Positions 45,828 to 55,223 of a stretch of DNA of 64,000 nt are shown piece by piece. Under the pieces are notes generated by a model. It saw nothing but the letters and a program-made list of their open reading frames with translations, was not told the origin of the DNA and ran no database searches. The stretch is taken from assembly GCF_042850945.1 (NCBI RefSeq), contig NZ_AP031496.1, forward strand, positions 1,364,001 to 1,428,000, written 5' to 3'. This DNA is from Halioxenophilus aromaticivorans (GTDB lineage: Bacteria; Pseudomonadota; Gammaproteobacteria; Pseudomonadales; Cellvibrionaceae). Each line of letters starts with the position of its first letter. The first letter of the stretch is position 1. A program made the translations under genes and the position numbers.

Positions 45828-45911
45828 TCGCTTATCATGCGTATCTATTATTCGCTTATTATGTTGTACCACTATTCGCTTATTGTGTCGATCTATGATT
45901 CGCTTATTGTG
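45828..45911. repeat. Four 24-base direct repeats (iterons) upstream of fic
   Basis: The core TCGCTTATYNTG begins at 45828, 45852, 45876 and 45900, a constant 24-base period with the intervening bases poorly kept. The first copy starts 12 bases upstream of the fic ATG. Direct repeats at this spacing suit an operator for a dimerising or multimerising repressor, most simply Fic's own N-terminal domain. Confidence 0.8.
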
Positions 45912-46530
45912 CTGAATAGGTAGTGGGCACGGAGCATTAAAGAGTAAACTTCTGCCCTCGGGGCAGGCCTTAGTACCACCGTCATCGTGAAGATGAGGCA
46001 AGAGTGAGCAGGAATAAATTGCTGCAATTCAGCATAGTTCCGCTATTGGCGCGGCTTTACGATGACCGCAAGATGTGTGCGTGTAGTACAAAATGTGCCA
46101 TTTTGCCCTCCCCGCACCTATCTTGAGAAGGACGTTGCCCCGTCCGTTCTATCCTCTGGCGACGCTCTAAGCATCGAATTATCATTCTCTGGCAAGAGCT
46201 TATCTGGTGCGCAATCCATAGTGATTGGTACGTATCCTCTTGCTTGTGCTTGTCGTCATGCGTGCGAGAGGTTGGAAATGAATTCGGTGCACGTTTTATG
46301 TAGAGGAATAGAAGTGGTTAGGCGTAAGCTAAAATCGAGAAATGGCCTATAGCTCGTACTAACTGTTCGGCCGAGTTATCGATCGTTTTTACCGTGCGGC
46401 GGGAGTGGCGTTTGGTTGGTTTGTGTATCGATTTATCAGTATTTTTTAGCGCATCTGTATTGTTCTATAGGCTCGTATTATGGATCTTCAGCCTTGGTCT
46501 TCCCCCATCAACTTTCCTAAAAAATTCCGA
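45912..46530. other. Intergenic region at end of accessory block
   Basis: These ~620 bases contain no supported gene. A 96-codon frame at 46062-46352 is Cys/Arg-rich, without a binding site or family. It is probably the right border zone of the accessory region; no tRNA copy or att repeat was found by eye. Confidence 0.4.
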
Positions 46531-47553
46531 TTAAAGTGTGCTCTTGAGTGCCTTAATAAATCGCTCAAAATCTTCAATTTGCGGTAAATGACCTAAACCT
46601 TCCAGCTCAATAACCTCAATATCTGAGTTGCGCTTTTTAATGTCTGCGCCCAATAAATCATAGCGCCCCAATTCACGCTGAACACCCGGTTTCTTCCAGT
46701 TTCTGCCTGGGCCAGTTCTGTCTCGGGTGCCCAGTATTAGGGTGGTGGGTACCGTTATATCTTTGAATTCTTCCACCACGGGCCCGGTGAAAATCATGTC
46801 GTAGGTTTTGGCACTTACCAGCGCCAATTGCGGCCAATCGGGGCCGTTAATCCAGCCTATCAGCGGCTCGGTTAGAGCGGCGTAGCGCTCGTTCCAGTCA
46901 CCGGCGTAGTAGTTTTTCTTTTGATAGCTGACGACTTTTTCCGGTGTTTGCTTGAGTTGATTTTGATAAAAGAAATCGATGTCTTTGTATTCGACAAACT
47001 GCAGATAGTTCTCTAATCCGATGGGGTTAACCAGTATCAGTTGTTGCGTTGCTTGGGGAAAGAGTAGCGCAAAACGGGTGGCTAACATTCCGCCCATGGA
47101 GTGGCCTAATATGATACTGCTTCTCAGTTGCAAGCTATCCATCAGTGCTTTGGTATTGTTGGCCAGCGCCGCAAAGCTGTATTGATAGTCCGTGGGCTTA
47201 GATGATTTGCCGAAGCCGATTTGGTCTGGCATTAAAACGCCATAGCCCAAGCTTTGCAGTGTGTCGGCGGCTTCTTGCCAGTAAGCGGCGTTGAAATTCT
47301 TGCCGTGAAGCAGGGTTACCACCGGCTGATTGCCTTTGGGTGGGACAAACATATAGGACATTTTTAAGCTTTGGCCCTGAGATTCGAAAGTATATTTTTT
47401 AACGCTATAAGGATAGGTGTATCCGTTGAGCAAAGCGTCGAATTTAGGCGGCTCGGTTGTGCTTTGGGCTGCCAATGGCAATAGAGCGGTGTAGGTGGCG
47501 ACAAGTGCGGCGAAAATGGCGAAGAGGGAGGGCTTTGCGTCGGTGATGCGCAT
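46531..47553 (-). CDS. Secreted alpha/beta hydrolase
   Basis: A 340-residue serine hydrolase with a signal peptide (LFAIFAALVATYTALLPLAAQ, cleavage near AAQ-ST). HGKNFNAAYW gives the oxyanion segment, GHSMGG the nucleophile elbow (S152), GTRD the acid and GLGHLPQIEDF the histidine. Substrate unknown. It follows the LacI repressor in the same direction with a 77-base gap, but its link to the sugar locus is only positional. Confidence 0.88.
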   Translation of the reverse strand: MRITDAKPSLFAIFAALVATYTALLPLAAQSTTEPPKFDALLNGYTYPYSVKKYTFESQGQSLKMSYMFVPPKGNQPVVTLLHGKNFNAAYWQEAADTLQSLGYGVLMPDQIGFGKSSKPTDYQYSFAALANNTKALMDSLQLRSSIILGHSMGGMLATRFALLFPQATQQLILVNPIGLENYLQFVEYKDIDFFYQNQLKQTPEKVVSYQKKNYYAGDWNERYAALTEPLIGWINGPDWPQLALVSAKTYDMIFTGPVVEEFKDITVPTTLILGTRDRTGPGRNWKKPGVQRELGRYDLLGADIKKRNSDIEVIELEGLGHLPQIEDFERFIKALKSTL

Positions 47554-47629
47554 TGGGGCTGGCCTTCAAGGAATGCAGAGTTGAAGGCCTATAGACAAGT
47601 GTCGGGGCGTTTAATTCTGTTGCAATCGT

Positions 47630-48637
47630 CTAATTAACCCCGGTGGATTCCCGAATAATCAACGCGGTGGGAATCAGTTCACTCTCGGCCTGTTTACCGT
47701 TAATGCGGGCGAATACTTTATCCACCAGTTTTTGTGCAGCAATTCTGCAGTTTTGATTAATGCTGGTCAGGGCTGGGGTCATAAACTCTGATGATGAAAT
47801 GTTATCGTAGCCTACGATCCGAACATCACTGGGCACTTTAATTTGGCAGCTGCGTAGTGCTTGAATGGCCCGGTTGGCCAATAAATCACTGGCGGCAAAT
47901 AGGCCATCCATGGGTTTATTGGCTTGCACGTATTCCGATACCAAGCGATAGCCACCGTCGTTGTGGTTTTCTCGGCAATCAATCACATTTAATTCAGTGT
48001 CGGGGACGAGTGTTTCTACGGTGTCTTTAAACCCGGCAAAGCGCTGCATGCTCTCCGGGCAGGTGGTGTTGCCTAAAAATGTTAATTGCTTGCAGCCTTG
48101 TTGAAGTAGGTGTTCTGCAACCAGCTTGCCACCTAGATAATTGTCGGAGCCCACCGTTATATAATTTTGCTCGGGCATGCGCGCGCCCCACACCACAAGG
48201 TTGGGATAATCTAGAGCAATTTCGTTAAGGATGTCGTGATAAATATTTTGGCCGAGGATGATAACGCCATCAACGCTGCGGGTTTCTACAAACTCTCTAA
48301 GCCAAGACGGGTCGCGGTTGGAATGTTTGGCAAATAGGAGTTCGTGGCCCTTTTTTTCCAGCTCGTCGGCCAGGGCGCCTAGCATTTCCAGTACAAATGG
48401 ATTGGTGGCGGGGGGCTCGCCCTGGGAGTTAGAGGGCATGGGCACCAGTACGCCGATGGTGAGCGTTTCTCGTTTTCTAAAATTACGGGCACGGGCGTCC
48501 ATGCGGTAGCCATGTTCTTTGGCCAGGGCTTTAATTCGGGTGCGAGTTTCTTCGGTGACTAGCTCGCTGTTGGCCAGTGCTCTAGAGACGGTGGATTTGG
48601 ACACCCCCGCGATTTTGGCAAGGTCGGACATTTTCAT
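47630..48637 (-). CDS. LacI-family repressor of the sucrose/fructan locus
   Basis: A 335-residue repressor. Residues 1-55 are the LacI HTH (MKMSDLAKIAGVSKSTVSRALANSELVTEETRTRI) and the rest a periplasmic-binding-type ligand domain (IGVLVPMPSNSQG, VDGVIILGQN, ITVGSDNYLGG, VGYDNISSSEFMTP). ATG 48637 follows GGAG and begins at the HTH; a longer open frame adds 45 residues without HTH support. It is divergent from the TonB receptor, with three LacI-type operators between them, so it should repress the uptake genes until a sugar or sugar phosphate binds. Confidence 0.93.
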   Translation of the reverse strand: MKMSDLAKIAGVSKSTVSRALANSELVTEETRTRIKALAKEHGYRMDARARNFRKRETLTIGVLVPMPSNSQGEPPATNPFVLEMLGALADELEKKGHELLFAKHSNRDPSWLREFVETRSVDGVIILGQNIYHDILNEIALDYPNLVVWGARMPEQNYITVGSDNYLGGKLVAEHLLQQGCKQLTFLGNTTCPESMQRFAGFKDTVETLVPDTELNVIDCRENHNDGGYRLVSEYVQANKPMDGLFAASDLLANRAIQALRSCQIKVPSDVRIVGYDNISSSEFMTPALTSINQNCRIAAQKLVDKVFARINGKQAESELIPTALIIRESTGVN

Positions 48638-48988
48638 GTTACTACTCCGATCGCAGGCGTTTATTCGTTTGTTGTTATGGGCCGCTAGGCCAGGTGTAAC
48701 GGTGCCTGTAGCCATTTCACACACTGGCGCGTCGTTCTTTCTCTCACAGGCGTTGATGTTACATTTTGGCATTCAACAATGCAATCGGTTGCAAGGTTGT
48801 GCAATCGGTTGTATATTAAGTGAAACCGGTTGCATTTCACGCCACACTAATAAATCTGTTTGGAAGCGATCGGCAGTATCAGCCAGCGGGCCCAGCTCGC
48901 GGTTTTACCAATAATAATTTGACGACACACGGGTGAGTGCTAGCCCTGTTGGGTGATCGCAAGCCAGCAATAGTTTGGAGATAAGAAC
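48638..48988. other. Divergent control region of sugar locus
   Basis: These 351 bases separate the repressor and TonB receptor genes and hold three operators at 48780-48834. I could not fix a convincing -35/-10 pair for either gene. Confidence 0.5.
48780..48834. promoter_or_regulatory. Three LacI-type operators in helical phase
   Basis: TGCAATCGGTTGCA (48780-48793), TGCAATCGGTTGTA (48800-48813) and TGAAACCGGTTGCA (48821-48834) are near-palindromes with the CG centre typical of LacI-family sites. Their centres are 20 and 21 bases apart, two helical turns, so bound dimers would lie on one face. The repressor encoded next door is the expected ligand. Confidence 0.8.
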
Positions 48989-51244
48989 ATGAGAACTCGA
49001 ATTTTTGGCGGTGGTTTCGCAGTATTGGCAACAGCCATCATGGCAGTGAACAGCAATTCTGCTTTAGCTCAAACGGATTCGAGCGATACTTTGGAAGAAG
49101 TCATCGTTACCGGCGTAGCCCGGCCCACCACAAAGTTAGACGCTACCAACTCAGTTACAGCCCTAGGTGCCAGCGACATTGCTAACTACGCGCCTCGTTC
49201 CACTGCAGAAATCTTCCGTAACCTTCCCGGTGTTCAGGCCGAAGCTACGGGCGGTGATGCCAACGCTAATATTAAAGTGCGCGGCTTACCAATCAGTGCC
49301 GGTGGCGCTCGATATTTATCAATCCAAGAAGATGGTTTACCTGTGTTGCTGATTGGCGACATGGAATTTGGTACCTCAGATAGCTTTTTGCGCTTTGATC
49401 ACAGCGTTCGCTCCGTGCAAGCCATTCGAGGCGGCGCGGGCTCTACCCAGGCGGCAAACTCGCCCGGCGGTATTATTAACTTTATTTCCAATGACGGCAG
49501 CGAAGAGGGCGGTTCTGTTGCGCTAACTACAGGTTTGGATTACGACGCAAACCGGTTGGACTTTGCCCATGGCAAGCCAATTAATTCAGATTGGCAATAT
49601 CATGTCGCCGGTTATGTGCGCGATGGCGAAGGCCCCCGCGATGTGCCAGACAACATAGAATCTGGCTACCAAATTAAAGCCAATGTTACCAAAGAGCTGG
49701 AAGACGGCTTTGTTCGAGTGCACGTAAAGCGTTTGGATGACAGCGCACCAACGTATTTGCCAATCCCCGCCGTCGCCGATGGTAACGGTAGTTTCAGCTC
49801 CGCTGGCGTGGATTTGGGTGAGGGTACTTTGTATCTGCAAGGTGGCGACGTGCTCAACCGCGATGCTGGCCGTCAAACCACCAGTCTTACTCACGGATTT
49901 TCCTCCGATGTGACCTCTGTAGGTTTCCAATTAGAAAACAACATTAATGATTCCACCACCGTAGGTTTGGTGCACAGAGTCAGTAAAATTTCTGGCCAGT
50001 TTGTATCGCCGTTCCCTGCCGAGGTGTATACCGATGTTGACGACGATACCGCCGCCCGCATTCATTACTTCAATACTAAACTGGATAGCCTAGATAACAC
50101 CTTCACTGATTTAAATATCCGCAAAGAGTTTGATGCGGTGACGGTTAAAGCGGGCATTTTCCGTGGCGTTCAAGATTACGATGCCCAATGGGGATGGAAC
50201 ACCTATTTTGTTAAATTAAATGGTGCACTGTCCGCCACTACTGGCCCCAACGGCGAAGCCAGTTTTGTACCCGGCCATGCTGCTTGGGGTGAGTGCTGTT
50301 CGCGCAGCTACGACTACGAAGTAGAAAATATTGCGCCATACTTAGCGCTTACTGGTGAAATTGGTGAGCAGTTATCCTGGGATGCCAGTTTGCGCCACGA
50401 TTCTTGGAATGTGGACGGCAATTACGCGTTCTCCGGGGCTGCTGATGCCGATGGTTATCTAACCTACGCCACTGCTAGCCCCATCGATTACGATTTAAGT
50501 TACACCTCTTGGTCGTTGGGTGTTAACTACGCCGTGGGTGAAAATTCTGCGTTATTTGGTAGCGTATCTGAAGGTGGCAGCGCCACGGCGACTTCTCGTA
50601 TCACGGGTAGCTTATTGGCCAATGGTGATATCAACGATGAAGAGTCTGGTTACAGTATCGTTGAGCAAATTGAGATTGGCTACAAGTATCAGGGCGATGA
50701 TGCCTCTGTGTACGTTACCTTGTTTAACGCCGAAACCGAAGAGGCCGGTGGCTTTGAGGTAACCACACAATCCGTAATTCAAAATGCCTACGAATCCACC
50801 GGTTTGGAAGTGGAAGGCGAGTACGAGTTGGGTAATGGCTTTGCCATCGCCGGTGGTTTTACCTACACCGATGCCGAAATCACCGACTCCAATGTGCCTG
50901 CCAACGAAGGCAACACGCCTCGTCGTCAAGCCGAATGGATTTACAACATCACGCCTTCGTACAGCTCGGCTAAGCACAACATTGGTTTGAATATCATCGG
51001 CACCGATGACACCTATATTCAAGACAGCAACCAAGCAAAATTTGATGGCTACATAGTCACCAACTTGTTCTGGAATTACGACATGACCGAGTCTTTGGCG
51101 TTGAGCTTTAACGTCAATAATTTACTGGATGAAGAAGGCTTTTCAGAGGGAGAAGAGGGCGGTCCTTTTGCCGGTGGTGAATTTGTACGAATTCGCCCGA
51201 TCAATGGCCGTACCACGTCGTTGTCGCTACGTTATTACTTCTAA
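48989..51244 (+). CDS. TonB-dependent receptor for a sucrose- or fructan-type sugar
   Basis: A 751-residue outer-membrane receptor: signal peptide ending near ALA-QT, TonB box LEEVIVTGVAR, plug with RGLPISAGGARYLSIQEDGLPVL and AIRGGAGSTQAANSPGGIINF, barrel ending LSLRYYF. The flanking repressor, fructokinase, GH32 and transporter genes point to a fructose-containing glycan or disaccharide as ligand. Divergent from lacI and probably under the three operators. A terminator or attenuator follows it before the catabolic genes. Confidence 0.93.
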   Translation: MRTRIFGGGFAVLATAIMAVNSNSALAQTDSSDTLEEVIVTGVARPTTKLDATNSVTALGASDIANYAPRSTAEIFRNLPGVQAEATGGDANANIKVRGLPISAGGARYLSIQEDGLPVLLIGDMEFGTSDSFLRFDHSVRSVQAIRGGAGSTQAANSPGGIINFISNDGSEEGGSVALTTGLDYDANRLDFAHGKPINSDWQYHVAGYVRDGEGPRDVPDNIESGYQIKANVTKELEDGFVRVHVKRLDDSAPTYLPIPAVADGNGSFSSAGVDLGEGTLYLQGGDVLNRDAGRQTTSLTHGFSSDVTSVGFQLENNINDSTTVGLVHRVSKISGQFVSPFPAEVYTDVDDDTAARIHYFNTKLDSLDNTFTDLNIRKEFDAVTVKAGIFRGVQDYDAQWGWNTYFVKLNGALSATTGPNGEASFVPGHAAWGECCSRSYDYEVENIAPYLALTGEIGEQLSWDASLRHDSWNVDGNYAFSGAADADGYLTYATASPIDYDLSYTSWSLGVNYAVGENSALFGSVSEGGSATATSRITGSLLANGDINDEESGYSIVEQIEIGYKYQGDDASVYVTLFNAETEEAGGFEVTTQSVIQNAYESTGLEVEGEYELGNGFAIAGGFTYTDAEITDSNVPANEGNTPRRQAEWIYNITPSYSSAKHNIGLNIIGTDDTYIQDSNQAKFDGYIVTNLFWNYDMTESLALSFNVNNLLDEEGFSEGEEGGPFAGGEFVRIRPINGRTTSLSLRYYF

Positions 51245-51254
51245 TCTGTGTGGA

Positions 51255-51292
51255 GCCCGGCTCAACCCGTTTTCCGAGCCGGGCCTTTTTTT
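51255..51292 (+). terminator. Terminator/attenuator inside sugar locus
   Basis: GCCCGGCTC pairs perfectly with GAGCCGGGC around a 12-base loop and is followed by CTTTTTTT. It lies between the receptor stop and fructokinase start, so receptor mRNA may be made in excess of catabolic mRNA. Confidence 0.88.
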
Positions 51293-51306
51293 AAGGAATA
51301 AAACAG

Positions 51307-52230
51307 ATGCGAAGCGAAACTCCGCGCCCAATCATATTTGGTGAAGTGCTGTTCGATTGTTTTGAGGATGGCAGCCGTGTACTGGGAGGTGCTCCATTTA
51401 ATGTTGCGTGGAATCTTTTTCAGCTAGGCGAAAACCCGTTATTTATCAGTCGTATTGGTGACGATGATCTGGGCCATGAAATCATCACGGTTTTACAGCG
51501 CTCTGGGTTTGATACCACCGGTATTCAGGTTGATAATCAGCGGCCAACCGGCCGGGTGGAAGTCAGTGTTGTAAATGGCGAAGCCAGCTACACCATTGTG
51601 CCCGAGCAAGCCTACGACTTTATTGAAGAGCAGTCTTTGCCAGCGCTTGCCAATGGCGGGATTTTATACCATGGCACTCTGGGGATTCGTCACCCAGCGG
51701 CGCTAGCGGCATTGACCGCGCTCAAGGCGAACGCTGATGTTCCGGTATTGCTCGATGTTAATTTGCGCAAACCCTGGGACGCTCATATCGACCTCAACTC
51801 GCTGTTGCAAAGCGCCCATTGGTGCAAACTCAATGGCGATGAATTTACCCAACTGCTGAACAACACATTTTCGGTTGAGCCAAGCTCTTTAGATGCCCAG
51901 GAAAAACAGCTTGCGGAAATGGTGCTTGATAGCGCTCATCTGGCAGGCCTGTTAATCACCCAAGGGGAGAAGGGCGCTAGCGCTTACCAGCGCGGCCAAT
52001 GCCCTACCCACATTAGCCCGCAGTCTGATACGGCGGTGGTTGATACCGTCGGCGCCGGCGATGCGTTCTGCTCGGTGTTTTTACTGGGCTTATTGCGTGG
52101 CTGGGCGATGCCAGAAATCCTGCAGCGGGCGCAAGCTTTTGCCTCCTGCGTGGTGGGCCTCAAGGGCGCTACCAGTATGGATGCGGGCTTTTACAACCGG
52201 TTTAAGCAGCAGTGGTTAAACAATAATTAA
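51307..52230 (+). CDS. PfkB-family fructokinase
   Basis: A 307-residue sugar kinase. It has the N-terminal GEVLFDCFEDGSRVLGGAPFNVAWNL substrate-binding segment, DVNLRKPWD, and the C-terminal PfkB signature DTVGAGDAF with catalytic D252. In this context it should phosphorylate fructose released by the neighbouring GH32 enzyme. AAGGA precedes the ATG. The GH32 gene begins 20 bases after its stop. Confidence 0.93.
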   Translation: MRSETPRPIIFGEVLFDCFEDGSRVLGGAPFNVAWNLFQLGENPLFISRIGDDDLGHEIITVLQRSGFDTTGIQVDNQRPTGRVEVSVVNGEASYTIVPEQAYDFIEEQSLPALANGGILYHGTLGIRHPAALAALTALKANADVPVLLDVNLRKPWDAHIDLNSLLQSAHWCKLNGDEFTQLLNNTFSVEPSSLDAQEKQLAEMVLDSAHLAGLLITQGEKGASAYQRGQCPTHISPQSDTAVVDTVGAGDAFCSVFLLGLLRGWAMPEILQRAQAFASCVVGLKGATSMDAGFYNRFKQQWLNNN

Positions 52231-52250
52231 ACGTTTTTGGTAGTAAACAC

Positions 52251-53738
52251 ATGACTCTGTCTGATCACATTGCGGCAGTCGGCAAACCGAACCGGCCTGA
52301 GCATCATTTTACCCCCGCCCACGGCTGGATGAATGATCCCAACGGCCTGGTCTATTTTGAAGGCGAATATCACCTCTTTTATCAGTATTTCCCAGATGAC
52401 GTCGTATGGGGCCCCATGCATTGGGGGCACGCGATTAGCACGGATTTAATGCACTGGACTCGGCTGCCGGACGCCCTAGCGCCCGACGATCAAGGCATGT
52501 GTTTTTCGGGCAGTGCGGTGGTAGATAAGCACGATGCCACAGGATTGTTTAACGGTAAGCAAGGCTTAGTGTGTTTTTACACGGCCCACCGCATTATCGG
52601 CCCAAGTGATACCGACTACGTGCAAGAGCAGTGCATTGCCTACAGCCAGGATAAAGGCCGCAGTTGGCAAAAGTATGACGGTAACCCGGTCATCAGTACG
52701 CCCGGCTTTCGCGATTTTCGAGATCCAAAGGTCTTTTGGCACCAAGCCAGCCAAGCCTGGATTATGTCGGTGGCCTGCGGCCAGAGTATTCAATTTTACC
52801 GCTCCCACAACTTGCTCGAGTGGACGCTTGCCAGTGAATTTGGTGCCGGCCAAGGCAAGCACACCCAGGGACCTTGGGAATGTCCGGATTTGATTCCAAT
52901 GCCAATCGCCGGCAGTGACCAAACACGCTGGGTTTTGATTGTGGGCGTGGGTGCCTGTGAAGAAGCGCTCGGCTCGTTTACCCAATACTTCGTGGGCGAT
53001 TTCGACGGCCACACCTTTACTAACGAAAATCCAGCAGACACCGTGTTGATGTTGGATAACGGCCGGGATTTCTACGCTACGCAGAGTTGGTCTGGCTTAA
53101 CAGGTTCGCGAACATTGGCTATCTCCTGGGCCAGTAATTGGCTTTATGCCAATCAGTTGCCGCACCATGGTTGGCGTGGAATGATGAGTTTGCCGCGCCA
53201 ATTTACCCTGGTGCAAACCCCACAGGGGCCAAGAGTGCAGCACGCCTTTGCCGATGAAGTCCATCGCTGCTTTAGCCAGGAGTTTGAAACCCAAGAAGGC
53301 GTTGACCTGAAAGCCGGCCAAAGCCTGTTATTGGCAACGGAGCAAAACAGTGCGGCAGACTATACTGCAATTAGCCTAGAGCTAAGCCTAGGTGGCTGTT
53401 TACAGTGGGCGTTAAGCGAGGCGGGGTGTTCTGTGCTTACGATAAAGCGAGATGACCAAGGCTACCGCGTGCAGCACCGACGCACAGGGCCTAAGGTATC
53501 CGAGCAGTACGACAAAACCTATCCCTGCGATTACGCGCTGCCTGCTATCAATAAAAAGGTGTTGCATATAGAGGTCTGTCGCGACCGAGGCATACAAGAG
53601 TGTTTAGTGAACCATGGCCAGTATTCCATTACCTCGTTGGATACTTGCACGGTGGAAGTCGACATACCAGCGCCCACACGCTTGGAGGTCATGGCGGGGA
53701 GTTTAAAAATGGATGCCGTAGTAAAAGCAAAAGCCTAA
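52251..53738 (+). CDS. GH32 beta-fructosidase (sucrose/fructan hydrolase), cytoplasmic
   Basis: A 495-residue glycoside hydrolase family 32 enzyme with the nucleophile in WMNDPNG (D29), the transition-state stabiliser in FRDPK (D158) and the acid/base in WECPDL (E210). The five-blade propeller (1-~330) is followed by a C-terminal beta-sandwich. There is no signal peptide, so it acts on sugar already brought into the cytoplasm by the next gene's transporter. Whether it prefers sucrose or short fructans cannot be told. Only a weak ribosome-binding site is seen. Confidence 0.93.
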   Translation: MTLSDHIAAVGKPNRPEHHFTPAHGWMNDPNGLVYFEGEYHLFYQYFPDDVVWGPMHWGHAISTDLMHWTRLPDALAPDDQGMCFSGSAVVDKHDATGLFNGKQGLVCFYTAHRIIGPSDTDYVQEQCIAYSQDKGRSWQKYDGNPVISTPGFRDFRDPKVFWHQASQAWIMSVACGQSIQFYRSHNLLEWTLASEFGAGQGKHTQGPWECPDLIPMPIAGSDQTRWVLIVGVGACEEALGSFTQYFVGDFDGHTFTNENPADTVLMLDNGRDFYATQSWSGLTGSRTLAISWASNWLYANQLPHHGWRGMMSLPRQFTLVQTPQGPRVQHAFADEVHRCFSQEFETQEGVDLKAGQSLLLATEQNSAADYTAISLELSLGGCLQWALSEAGCSVLTIKRDDQGYRVQHRRTGPKVSEQYDKTYPCDYALPAINKKVLHIEVCRDRGIQECLVNHGQYSITSLDTCTVEVDIPAPTRLEVMAGSLKMDAVVKAKA

Positions 53739-53743
53739 AACCG

Positions 53744-53764
53744 AGCCGGATCTTTTTTCCGGCT
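53744..53764 (+). repeat. Intercistronic hairpin between GH32 and transporter genes
   Basis: AGCCGGA and TCCGGCT pair perfectly around a T-rich loop. No T run follows the stem, so it is more likely an mRNA processing or stability element than a full terminator. Confidence 0.5.
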
Positions 53765-53792
53765 GGCAATAACAATAAGAGTGTGTACTCCC

Positions 53793-55172
53793 ATGGCAGT
53801 AGATAATGCCCATCAAAAGTTAAGCTTTAAAGAAAAAGTTGGCTATGGCCTAGGTGACATGGCCTCTAACTTTTATATGGGCTTTTTTGGCCTATTTTTA
53901 TTGTACTACTATACCGATATCTTTGGCCTAGCACCGGCGGCGGTAGCCACCATGATGCTGGTTACCAAAATCGTGGATGCCTTTACCGACCCGGCCCTGG
54001 GCCTGATTGCCGACCGCACCAATACCCGCTGGGGCCGCTACCGGCCATTTTTGCTATGGGTGGCCATTCCTTACGGTATTCTGGGGTATATATTATTTCT
54101 AGGGCCTGAGCTTTCAGACACCGGCAAGTTAATTTACGCCTATGTAACCTATACAGCGGTAATGCTGGCTTACACCGCTATCAATGTCCCGTATTCGGCG
54201 TTGCTCGCAGTGATTTCTCCATCGGCCCAGGAGCGCACTAAAGTCACTACCTATCGGTTTGTGTTGGCCTCGGTCGGAACCTTGGCAGTGGCGGCGTTTG
54301 CCACGCCATTAAAAAATTGGTTGGGTGGGGGCGATGAGTTGCTGGGTTTTCGTCTTACGATGATTATCTTTGCCATTTTGTCAGTGGCTCTATTTTGGGT
54401 AACCTTTGCCACCACTAAAGAGCGCATTCGTTTAGAGCCACACAAAGCCAGCGTGCGTACCGACTTGGGTGAGATGATCACTAATAAATCCTGGTTGATC
54501 TTAATCGTTGCCGGTATTTGCATTGTTACCGGCCTGATTGCCCGATTTGCCTCAATCGTTTTTTACCTAAAATACTATATGCAAGACGACGGCGAGGTAA
54601 TTTTTTGGATATTTGATCGCACCGCGCTTATCACGTCTTTTGGTTTAATTGGCCAATTAATCGGCGCACTTATCACGCCCTATCTGGTGCGTTATTTCAG
54701 CAAGCATCACTTGGTCGTGGTAGTAAATGTATTCCATGCGGCCTTACTACTGGCTAATTACCTGGTTCCGGCGGATCAGTTCTGGCTAATCGTTGGTATG
54801 CATGCGTTAGGGATTCTCACCTTCGGTATTACCATTACGCTGTTATTTTCTATGTACACAGATTGCGCCGAATACGGTGAATGGAAAACTGGCAAGCGTA
54901 TTTCAGGGTTGATTGTATCGGCGTCTATGTTCTCACTGAAATTTGGCTCCGCACTCGGCGCAGCCTTACCGGGCTTTATACTGGCGGCCTTCGGTTTCGT
55001 CGCCAATGCAGAGCAAACCGAGCAAGCTCTAGTGGGAATTCAATTTATGTTTAATGGCTTGCCGGCGATCTTATTTTTCGCAGGTGGCGTGGCAATGCTG
55101 TTTTACGGTATAGACAAGCACACCTTGCAATCCATAGAGCAAGATATGCAGCGCCGCCGAGCAGGGCTTTAA
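53793..55172 (+). CDS. MFS sugar transporter of the GPH (MelB-like) family
   Basis: A 459-residue, 12-helix cation-symport sugar carrier. The N-terminal KVGYGLGDMASNFYMGFFGLFLLYYYTDIFGL and the loop DRTNTRWGRYRPFLLW are GPH-family signatures; YTDCAEYGEWKTGKRISGL in the second half is another. ATG 53793 is preferred because AAGAG lies at 53777-53781; the GTG at 53781 is too close to it. It should move the sugar from periplasm to cytoplasm for GH32. Last gene of the locus. Confidence 0.93.
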   Translation: MAVDNAHQKLSFKEKVGYGLGDMASNFYMGFFGLFLLYYYTDIFGLAPAAVATMMLVTKIVDAFTDPALGLIADRTNTRWGRYRPFLLWVAIPYGILGYILFLGPELSDTGKLIYAYVTYTAVMLAYTAINVPYSALLAVISPSAQERTKVTTYRFVLASVGTLAVAAFATPLKNWLGGGDELLGFRLTMIIFAILSVALFWVTFATTKERIRLEPHKASVRTDLGEMITNKSWLILIVAGICIVTGLIARFASIVFYLKYYMQDDGEVIFWIFDRTALITSFGLIGQLIGALITPYLVRYFSKHHLVVVVNVFHAALLLANYLVPADQFWLIVGMHALGILTFGITITLLFSMYTDCAEYGEWKTGKRISGLIVSASMFSLKFGSALGAALPGFILAAFGFVANAEQTEQALVGIQFMFNGLPAILFFAGGVAMLFYGIDKHTLQSIEQDMQRRRAGL

Positions 55173-55186
55173 GTTATCAAAAAAAA

Positions 55187-55223
55187 CCTAGGGCCACGTA
55201 AAAGCACATGGGCCCTTGGTTTT
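55187..55223. terminator. Terminator after sugar locus
   Basis: CCTAGGGCC pairs with GGCCCTTGG (one mismatch), with an A-run before and TTTT after, so it could work in both directions. Confidence 0.7.

Noticed and set aside
45828..45911. CRISPR array or plasmid-type replication iterons
   Set aside because: Only four 24-base periods with short cores, no spacers of constant length, no cas or rep gene; position fits an operator.
46062..46352. 96-codon open frame after the fic iterons
   Set aside because: The translation is Cys/Arg-rich without domain features, and no binding site precedes it.
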